From the NCBI GenBank assembly GCA_963732375.1, contig CAVSZE010000013.1, positions 186,001-250,000 of the forward strand: DNA of 64,000 nt, written 5' to 3'. Position numbers and translations under genes: made by a program. The stretch is from RPQJ01 sp963732375. GTDB taxonomy: Bacteria; Pseudomonadota; Gammaproteobacteria; Steroidobacterales; Steroidobacteraceae. Below are positions 46,910-53,486 of this stretch, piece after piece. The notes under the pieces are model-generated. The model was not told the origin of the DNA. It ran no database searches and saw nothing but the letters and a program-made list of their open reading frames with translations. How positions within the stretch are numbered: position 1 is the stretch's first letter; each line of letters begins with the position of its first letter.

Positions 46910-47389
46910 CTATTTCGCCGGCTGAGCCGACGCATCGACCGGGCGACCGGCCTTCTGCCAACCCGCCATGTCGCCCTCGAGGTGCGCGAGCTTGCTGTAG
47001 CCATTGGCCGCGAGCACCTCGGCCGCGAGTCCTGCGCGCCGGCCGGAGTGGCAATAGAGGACGATCTCGTCATCCTTCGGGATCCCGCCGAGGTGCGATG
47101 CGACCTGGTCATAGGGAATGTTGACCGCGCCGGGCACGTGCCCAGCGGCGAACTCCGCCGGTGTGCGCACGTCGAGGAGGAAGACCCGGCTGCCCTTGTC
47201 CGCCTGCATCTTGACCAGCGCATCCTGTGAAACCTGCGCCAGGTTCACCGCCTGGGCGGCCGGCTGCGCCGTTACGGCTGCCGGGGCTTGCGCAACCTGC
47301 GTCGCCGGCGGGGACTCGGCGAACACCGAACAAGCCGCGAGCGCGACCAGAAAACCGAGCGAGATCCTGCGAATCATGTAAATCTCCAT
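46910..47389 (-). CDS. Exported rhodanese-like sulfurtransferase
   Basis: A 159-residue protein with a signal peptide (ISLGFLVALAACSVFAESP), an Ala/Gln/Pro-rich linker and one rhodanese domain (about 60-145). The active-site cysteine is in LYCHSGRRAG. MIRR at 47377 is an alternative start. It is periplasmic. It could handle persulfide or thiosulfate; the substrate is unknown. Confidence 0.9.
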   Translation of the reverse strand: MEIYMIRRISLGFLVALAACSVFAESPPATQVAQAPAAVTAQPAAQAVNLAQVSQDALVKMQADKGSRVFLLDVRTPAEFAAGHVPGAVNIPYDQVASHLGGIPKDDEIVLYCHSGRRAGLAAEVLAANGYSKLAHLEGDMAGWQKAGRPVDASAQPAK

Positions 47390-47435
47390 TTCTTGAATTC
47401 CGTCCTTTCCTCTGACCCTGTCCCGGACCGCGCGT

Positions 47436-47828
47436 TTAGTCGGTCACGCAGGCATCCACTTCGATCTCGACCAGCATAGCCGGATCGACCAGGCCGCTGA
47501 CCTCCACCATCGTGGTGACCGGGCGTATGGAACCGAAGTACTCGCCGTGCACGCGGCCCACCGCCTCCCAGTCGCTCACATCGCGAACGTACATCCTGGA
47601 GCGAACCACGTGCGTGAGCTTCGCACCCGCACGCTCCAGCGCCGCACGGATGTTCTCCAGCGTCTGCCTGGCCTGCCCGGCAGCGTCGCCGGGCGCGACG
47701 ATACGGCCGTCAGGTCCGGTGGCCGTCGTGCCGGCGACCCAGACGAAAGGCCCGACTCGCACGGCACGTGAGTAGCCGACCACCGGCTCCCAGGGAGTGC
47801 CAGTCGAGTAGTTGACTCGCTCTTTCAT
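47436..47828 (-). CDS. RidA (YjgF/YER057c) family protein
   Basis: A 130-residue RidA-type protein. The arginine in VVRSRMYVRD corresponds to the substrate-binding residue of enamine/imine deaminases, and GPFVWVAGTTATGPDGRIV and YFGSIRPVTTMVEVSGLV are typical. It hydrolyses reactive enamines or has a related role. It is divergent from a LysR-type regulator 105 bases away, which suggests regulation by it. Confidence 0.92.
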   Translation of the reverse strand: MKERVNYSTGTPWEPVVGYSRAVRVGPFVWVAGTTATGPDGRIVAPGDAAGQARQTLENIRAALERAGAKLTHVVRSRMYVRDVSDWEAVGRVHGEYFGSIRPVTTMVEVSGLVDPAMLVEIEVDACVTD

Positions 47829-47898
47829 CCCGATTCCTTTCTTCAGATTCCTTCGACAGACATTAGCGCAATGCCTTGCGATCAGGCGAGTTCGCCAG

Positions 47899-47913
47899 TA
47901 TTGTTAATCAATA
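47899..47913. promoter_or_regulatory. LysR-type box between ridA-like gene and regulator
   Basis: TATTG and CAATA flank TTAAT, an AT-rich interrupted palindrome with the T-N11-A character of LysR-family sites. It lies 20 bases upstream of the LysR ATG in a divergent gap, the usual place for such a site. Confidence 0.45.
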
Positions 47914-47933
47914 GTTTACTCGAGGCGGCGACC

Positions 47934-48857
47934 ATGGCGGCAGATTCCGGCCGGCTACCACTGAATGCGCTGCGCGTCTTCGAGGCCGTGGCGACACACC
48001 TGAGCTTCACCGCCGCGGCGAAAGAACTCGGGGTCACCACCGCTGCAGTCAGTGCCCAGATCAAGTCGCTGGAAGCCGACATCGGCGTGCCGCTTTTTCG
48101 CCGCCACACCCGCGCGGTCGCCCTGACCCAGGAGGGTGCCGAGCTGCTGCCCGGGGTACGACGCGGTCTCGACGAACTGCGCCGCGGCGTGGACCGGATT
48201 CGCCGCGAGCGGGTGGGCGGCATGCTGAACCTGAGCGTGCCAAGCGAGTTCCTGCAACGCTGGTTGCTGCCGCGCCTGGGCGAGTTCACTCGCCAGCACC
48301 CGGAGATCGAGGTGCGGTTCGGACCGGCGCGGGCCTTGCTCGACTTCAGCCGCGACGACTTCCACGCGGCCATCATCTACGGCGCAGGCTCGTGGCCGGC
48401 GCTCAAGTCCGAACGGCTGCTGGAGGAGTGGGTATTCCCGGTCTGCAGCCCAGCCCTGCTCGCAGAGCTGGGACCCATCGAAACCCTGAACGACTTTTCA
48501 CGCTATCCGCTGGTGCACAGTCGGGCGGAACCATGGGTCGACTGGCTGCGCCGTGTCGGGGGCGACACGACGCGCGCCGAGAGCGTACCGATGGCGGAAG
48601 ACTCCGTTGCGACGCTGGCGGCGGTCGAAAAGGGCAAGGGCGTGGCGCTCGCGCGCTGGTCGCTCGTTGCCGCGGATCTCGCGGCCGGCCGGCTGGTGCG
48701 TCCGATGATGCCGAGCGTGCAACAGCGCAACGCCTGGCACCTCGTCGCGCCGCCGGAGAGTTTCTCGCTGCCCAAGGTGGTTCGGTTCCGCGCGTGGCTC
48801 ATCGAGTGCTGCCGCGAATTCGCGCCGCCCACCGGGGAGACGCTCGCGGCCGAGTGA
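47934..48857 (+). CDS. LysR family (GcvA-like) transcriptional regulator
   Basis: A 307-residue regulator. The N-terminal helix-turn-helix (about 15-60; LNALRVFEAVATHLSFTAAA) and a C-terminal substrate domain (about 95-300) resemble GcvA, with the linker RVGGMLNLSVPSEFLQRWLLPRL. The start MAADSGRLPLNALR at 47934 was chosen over an upstream GTG-like start because it matches the family. The adjacent divergent RidA gene is its likely target. Confidence 0.9.
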   Translation: MAADSGRLPLNALRVFEAVATHLSFTAAAKELGVTTAAVSAQIKSLEADIGVPLFRRHTRAVALTQEGAELLPGVRRGLDELRRGVDRIRRERVGGMLNLSVPSEFLQRWLLPRLGEFTRQHPEIEVRFGPARALLDFSRDDFHAAIIYGAGSWPALKSERLLEEWVFPVCSPALLAELGPIETLNDFSRYPLVHSRAEPWVDWLRRVGGDTTRAESVPMAEDSVATLAAVEKGKGVALARWSLVAADLAAGRLVRPMMPSVQQRNAWHLVAPPESFSLPKVVRFRAWLIECCREFAPPTGETLAAE

Positions 48858-49814
48858 TCAGCCCGCGAACCGCAGCCTTGCCACCAGCGGCCTGTGGTCC
48901 GAGCCGACGGCCGGCCCGACCTGGGTGCTCTCTGCGCACAGCCCGGGCGACACGAACACGTGGTCGATCCGCAGCGCGAGCGGCCAGAAACCTGGCAACC
49001 AGGTCGGTTGCCACCGCGACCCGTTCGCCGCATCTCGCATCCCAGACGTCTGCAGAAAGGCAGCATAGGCTGGTGACCAGGGCGTGGCATTCAGGTCCCC
49101 GAGCACGACTGCCGGACCCGACCCTGCCGCGATCGATCTCGCGGCAGCATCGAGCGAGCCGTCTCTCGCTCGCGCAAGACCGGGCGTGACAGGCCAGCTA
49201 GTGTGCAGCGCGAGGAAGCGCACCGGCCGGTCCGGGATCTGCACGCGTCCCGCCAGCGATGGCAGGCCGTCGCCGGCGAAATCCTCCGCTTTGACCGAAT
49301 CCAGTGGCCAGCGGCTCAGGACACCGATGCCATAGGCATCCTCGCGCGGCAGCATTGCACGGTAGGGATAGGCCCGCAGCCGGGACAGGTCGCGGGCCCA
49401 GGCCGAGGTCAACTCCTGCACCACGACCAGGTCGGATGGATTCGATGCCAGCCACTCCAGGAAGCGACTTCGGTCGTCGTTGCCGTATTGGACATTGGCC
49501 GTGACCACCGTGAACCGCGGGCCGCCGCACGCGAACCCGGACTGGCCCGCCTGGGCGTGCTGCAGCACAGGGAGCGCGTTGAAGGCCGCGATCAGGATCG
49601 CGAACAGCGACGCACGCGGACTGCCTGTCGCGAGCAGCAGCGCTGCAAGCGCCAAACCGGCTGCCGCGTACTGGATTCGGAAGTGAACGAAGAGCTCGAA
49701 CGGCCAACCGAGACCTGCAGCGAGCGCCAGCAAGGTCGCGGCAGCAAGCGCGACGAGCAGCACTCGCGCCGCGATCAGGGCCTTTCGGTATTCGCTTCGC
49801 TCAGGCCTGGGCAC
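48858..49814 (-). CDS. EEP-family (endonuclease/exonuclease/phosphatase) membrane protein
   Basis: A 318-residue protein. About three hydrophobic segments (about 12-75) precede an EEP domain (about 95-318): VVTANVQYGNDDR, VVVQELTS, ALHTSWPV, LGDLNATPWS and GSDHRPLVARL carry the catalytic acidic and histidine residues. It resembles family members that act outside the membrane. Its start overlaps the end of the upstream gene by 14 bases, so the two are coupled. Confidence 0.9.
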   Translation of the reverse strand: MPRPERSEYRKALIAARVLLVALAAATLLALAAGLGWPFELFVHFRIQYAAAGLALAALLLATGSPRASLFAILIAAFNALPVLQHAQAGQSGFACGGPRFTVVTANVQYGNDDRSRFLEWLASNPSDLVVVQELTSAWARDLSRLRAYPYRAMLPREDAYGIGVLSRWPLDSVKAEDFAGDGLPSLAGRVQIPDRPVRFLALHTSWPVTPGLARARDGSLDAAARSIAAGSGPAVVLGDLNATPWSPAYAAFLQTSGMRDAANGSRWQPTWLPGFWPLALRIDHVFVSPGLCAESTQVGPAVGSDHRPLVARLRFAG

Positions 49815-50247
49815 GAGGTCGCTGCATGCCGTAGTGCACGCTCATGCGACGAACTCCCTTGACCCGTTTCGCCGAGCGCCGGATCTCCTGCATCAGCCTC
49901 AGGAGCAGGTTCAGGCCCTCACGCTTTCCGCCCGCGCAGTATTCCTCGCCGATCCCGATGTGCAGCACCGTGATGTGCTCGAGGTCCGGGCGGGTGTATA
50001 CAGCGACGCCGAATGGCTCGCCGGTCTCGTCGTCGACGACGAACAGCGATTGCACGTCGGTCAGGCCGGCCACCTTGACGCGGAGCCAGCCCTCTTCCTC
50101 GCGGATCTCGGGCGGGCCGAACTTGTCGATCGCGTCCACGATGCCCTGCGCCACCCGGTCCTGGCAGCCATTGAAAAACAGCAGCCGCTCGAGTGACGAG
50201 CGATGCAGAGCCGCAATCCGCGACATGTACCTGACCGGTGTCCTCAT
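49801..50247 (-). CDS. Uncharacterised protein, possibly GNAT-like
   Basis: A 148-residue protein that I do not recognise. The sequence alternates strands and helices (RVKVAGLTDVQSLFVVDD, GVAVYTRPDLEHITVLHIG) and has a basic C-terminus (RRSAKRVKGVRRMSVHYG). The Gly-x-Gly stretch near GEEYCAGGKREGLN loosely recalls the acetyl-CoA loop of GNAT enzymes. MSRIAALHRS a few codons later is an alternative start. It overlaps the EEP gene downstream. Confidence 0.55.
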   Translation of the reverse strand: MRTPVRYMSRIAALHRSSLERLLFFNGCQDRVAQGIVDAIDKFGPPEIREEEGWLRVKVAGLTDVQSLFVVDDETGEPFGVAVYTRPDLEHITVLHIGIGEEYCAGGKREGLNLLLRLMQEIRRSAKRVKGVRRMSVHYGMQRPRAQA

Positions 50248-50367
50248 GCTCCGACTGGACCGGTGTACCGGTCTTCTCTGGTGACGCTGGGCGATGATGC
50301 TCGCCGGGCCGGCCCGTGTCGAGTGGGTCGGTGCTGCGCCCGCCGTGGCTCGGGCGGATCTGTCTGG

Positions 50368-50393
50368 ACCAGGTCCAGAGTGCTGGACCTGGT
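50368..50393. repeat. Perfect hairpin upstream of the receiver-TonB gene
   Basis: ACCAGGTCCAG at 50368-50378 is followed after AGTG by its exact reverse complement (11-base arms, 4-base loop). It lies about 80 bases before the GTG of the receiver-TonB gene. No run of T follows on either strand, so it is a poor terminator; it may be an operator or mRNA structure. Confidence 0.5.
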
Positions 50394-50471
50394 GTTGCTG
50401 AACTTTGAATTGCCTCAGGTTTTTACACGCAAGCGATAGACGTTTCGGCCCCGGTACTGCGGAATGCGCAA

Positions 50472-52046
50472 GTGTCGAACCAGGCTCTACAGCGTCAGCC
50501 CCTGCCCACTCCCGAGACTCGCGATCCAGGGATGCTGGTGGACGTTCTCGTGCTGTCCGAGGACCTGCTGCTGTTCGATGCGATCCGCGGTGCAATCGGC
50601 GAGCGCAACCCCGTCTGGCGGGCGCGCTCCGCGGAGGAATCGGTCGATCTGCTTCTCACGGGTCGGTGCGGCGTACTGCTGGTCGACATGGCCGCCGTGT
50701 CGACGATGCCCGCGACGCTGATCACGGAGATCGTAGGGCAGTTCCCGGATGTCGTGGTGGTCGTGGCCGGCCGTCTCGAGGACGAGACACTGCTCGCAGG
50801 GTTGATCAGCGACGGGTTCGTGTACCGGTTCATGCACAAGCCGCTCACGGCGAAGCGCGCCGGAATGTTCCTGCAGGCGGCAATACGCCGCCACATTGAG
50901 CAGCGCGAGGCGCACTCGACGCAGCCACTGCTGCCGCTGGCCACGATGCTCCCCGCACGCTTCGATCCAGGGAAGTGGCTGTTCGTCGTCGCGGGCCTGT
51001 CGATTTTCATGGCGCTGCTCTGGCTTTTCCTGGGCGGCGGCCTGGACCAGCTTTCCAACTCGCCCGCTCCCGCGCCGGCAGCCCGGCCTGTTGTGCAAGG
51101 CACCCAGCCGTTGGCCGATCCAGTTCTCTCGCGCGCGCGGGCCGCGTTCGAGGCGGGCCGCTTCGAGGCTCCCTCGGGACGAAACGCGCTCGACCTGTAC
51201 GCCGCCGTGCTGTTGTCCAGGCCTGGACAGGCTGAGGCACGCGCAGGACTCGACCGCACCATCGATCACCTCGTCAGTGTCGCGCGGCAGGCGGAAGCCG
51301 ACGGCAACCGGACCGAGGCCAGACGGCTTCTCGACCGTGTGCAGTTGGTCGATGCGTCGAATCCAGCAGTTACTCGGCTGGCTGAATTCCTCAAGCCAGG
51401 GCCAGTACCTGTAGCCACGCAGGCCTCGATCCCGGCGCCGGTGCCGCCCAGCGCGCCTGCTGCAATTCCCAACCCCGCACCGGCCGCGCGGGCCCGGCCT
51501 TCCCCGCCTCCGGTCGGCCAACCAGCCATGACCTCCAGACGAGCGGCCGTAACCCCGGATCCGCTCACGCCTGTGGTCGCGAATGCCGACGAAATTCGTG
51601 CCGCCTTGCTGAGGGCACGTCGCGCGCCGCGGCCCGCACCAGCTTCCGGACTGCGCGCTGCCAGCCAGCTTCCGATCGCGGGCTACGTGAGCACGCGCAC
51701 GCCGGAGCCACCCGCGTCGGCGAGGTCGGTGCCCCGCACGGACCCAGCCGTCGCGGCGATACTTGCGATGCCGTCCGACGAGATCGACCGCGTGTCTTCG
51801 ACCGACCCCGTGTACCCGGTCGCCGCACTGCGCGACCGCGTCGAGGGCTGGGTGGAACTCAGCTTCATGATCACCGAAACGGGCACGGTGCGCGACATCG
51901 AGGTCATGGATTCCACGCCCCGTGGCGTTTTCGAATCCGCAGCAAGCGAGGCGCTCGGATCCTGGCGGTTCAAGCCACGAATCGCCAACGGCTTGCCTGT
52001 GGCGCACCGCTCGACCGTCACGCTGCGATTCGCCGTCGACCGCTGA
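50472..52046 (+). CDS. Receiver domain-TM-TonB C-terminal fusion protein
   Basis: A 524-residue protein with a GTG start. Residues 21-140 form a response-regulator-like receiver: acidic pair Glu30/Asp31, phosphoacceptor Asp72 in LLVDMAAV and Lys123-Pro124 in FMHKPLT. One membrane span (about 169-190) is followed by a helical repeat-like region (about 210-300), a Pro/Ala linker (about 300-430) and a TonB C-terminal domain (about 440-524; VEGWVELSFMITETGTV, SWRFKP). A cytoplasmic phosphorylatable input would thus be tied to a periplasmic TonB-like module. No ExbB/ExbD genes are near. Function unknown. Confidence 0.85.
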   Translation: MSNQALQRQPLPTPETRDPGMLVDVLVLSEDLLLFDAIRGAIGERNPVWRARSAEESVDLLLTGRCGVLLVDMAAVSTMPATLITEIVGQFPDVVVVVAGRLEDETLLAGLISDGFVYRFMHKPLTAKRAGMFLQAAIRRHIEQREAHSTQPLLPLATMLPARFDPGKWLFVVAGLSIFMALLWLFLGGGLDQLSNSPAPAPAARPVVQGTQPLADPVLSRARAAFEAGRFEAPSGRNALDLYAAVLLSRPGQAEARAGLDRTIDHLVSVARQAEADGNRTEARRLLDRVQLVDASNPAVTRLAEFLKPGPVPVATQASIPAPVPPSAPAAIPNPAPAARARPSPPPVGQPAMTSRRAAVTPDPLTPVVANADEIRAALLRARRAPRPAPASGLRAASQLPIAGYVSTRTPEPPASARSVPRTDPAVAAILAMPSDEIDRVSSTDPVYPVAALRDRVEGWVELSFMITETGTVRDIEVMDSTPRGVFESAASEALGSWRFKPRIANGLPVAHRSTVTLRFAVDR

Positions 52047-52066
52047 GCACGCGGTCGCGCAAGGCC

Positions 52067-53479
52067 TCAGCCAGGCGCCACTATTCCGAGGGCGCCGAGA
52101 TCGAGTCGCAGGCCGGGCTCCGCGATGCCTGCCTGCACGCCCGACCGGGAAAATACATCGCGTAGCGCAGCCAACGCGTCCCGCTCGCCGTGCACCAGCC
52201 ACACTGGCGGCTGGCCTGCGATTCCGGAGTACCAGCGCAGCAGGTCAGCCTGGTCGCCGTGCGCCGAGAATCCGCCCAGCGTGTGCACGCGCGCCCTCAC
52301 AGGCACTTTCGAACCGTGGATGCTGACCTCGTCGCGGCCGTCCACCAGCACGCGGCCGAGCGTTCCGGCCGCCTGGAATCCCGTAAAGACCACGTCGCAC
52401 TCGCTGCGCGGCAGGTTGTGCTTCAGGTGGTGAACGATACGTCCGCCGGTGCACATGCCGCTGCCCGCGATCACGATCGCTCCGTTGGCGACGCGGTTGA
52501 TCGTCATCGACTCATCGGCCGTCCTGCAAAGCCGGAGATTCGGCAGCGACGGCATCGATGCTTCGCGCAGATGCAATTTGCGCGCCTCCTCGTCAAAGAG
52601 TTCCGAATGCCGCCAGTAGACTTCCGATGCCTCGATCGCCATCGGACTGTCGAGGAACAACTGCCAGTCAGCGACCTGCCACTCGTCGTAGTGGGTGCCG
52701 AGCTGGTAGAGGATTTCCTGGCTGCGGCCGACGGCGAAAGCGGGAATGAGCACGTTGCCGCCGTTGCGACCCGCGCGAAGAAGTATTTCGCCGAACTCGG
52801 CCAGCGTGGCCTCGCGATCGCGGTGCCGGCGGTCCCCGTAGGTGCTTTCCATCAGCACCAGGTCGGCCGCGAGGCCGGCCTCCGGGTCACGCAGGATGGG
52901 CGAATCGTACTGGCCGAGGTCGCCGCTGAAGACCAGCCGTCGTTCGAGGTCGCCTTCGACCAGGCGCAGGCAGACACAGGCCGATCCAAGTATGTGCCCC
53001 GCATCCCGGAACGTGAGTTCCACGCCGGGCAACACCTCGAAGGGTTGCCCGTAGCGCACGCTGCGGAACGAGCCCAGCACCGCTTCCGCGTCTGCCCTGG
53101 TGAAAAGCGGTTCGACGGCGCGGCCGCCACTGCGCCGGCGCTTGCGATCGGCACGCTCGGCGTCATGCGCGGCAATCGCGGCGCAGTCCAGCAGCAGTAT
53201 GCGTGCGAGGTCCCGGCCGGCCGCAGTGGTAAAAACCGGTCCGCGGAATCCGCGCTTCTGCAACAGCGGCAGCCGGCCGCAGTGATCGATGTGGGCGTGG
53301 CTAAGAATGACCGCGTCTATATCCGCGGCCTCGAATGGAAACGGTTCGCGGTTTCTCTCGCCGTGCGTGACACCGCCCTGGATGAGGCCGCAGTCGAGCA
53401 GGATGCGGTGGCGGCCCACCTCGAGGATGTGACAGGACCCGGTGACTTCCCCTGCCGCACCGAAGAACTGCAGGTGCAT
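52067..53479 (-). CDS. Beta-CASP metallo-beta-lactamase fold RNA-processing-type hydrolase
   Basis: A 470-residue protein with the MBL motif HAHIDHCG, the following VFSGDLG, DAGHILGSA and a beta-CASP domain, plus the RMMBL-type C-terminal motif GGFSAHGDQ. It resembles CPSF-like RNA nucleases found in bacteria. Zinc-binding residues look intact. It starts 7 bases after the large sensor gene upstream and converges with the receiver-TonB gene. Confidence 0.92.
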   Translation of the reverse strand: MHLQFFGAAGEVTGSCHILEVGRHRILLDCGLIQGGVTHGERNREPFPFEAADIDAVILSHAHIDHCGRLPLLQKRGFRGPVFTTAAGRDLARILLLDCAAIAAHDAERADRKRRRSGGRAVEPLFTRADAEAVLGSFRSVRYGQPFEVLPGVELTFRDAGHILGSACVCLRLVEGDLERRLVFSGDLGQYDSPILRDPEAGLAADLVLMESTYGDRRHRDREATLAEFGEILLRAGRNGGNVLIPAFAVGRSQEILYQLGTHYDEWQVADWQLFLDSPMAIEASEVYWRHSELFDEEARKLHLREASMPSLPNLRLCRTADESMTINRVANGAIVIAGSGMCTGGRIVHHLKHNLPRSECDVVFTGFQAAGTLGRVLVDGRDEVSIHGSKVPVRARVHTLGGFSAHGDQADLLRWYSGIAGQPPVWLVHGERDALAALRDVFSRSGVQAGIAEPGLRLDLGALGIVAPG

Positions 53480-53486
53480 CGACGCC

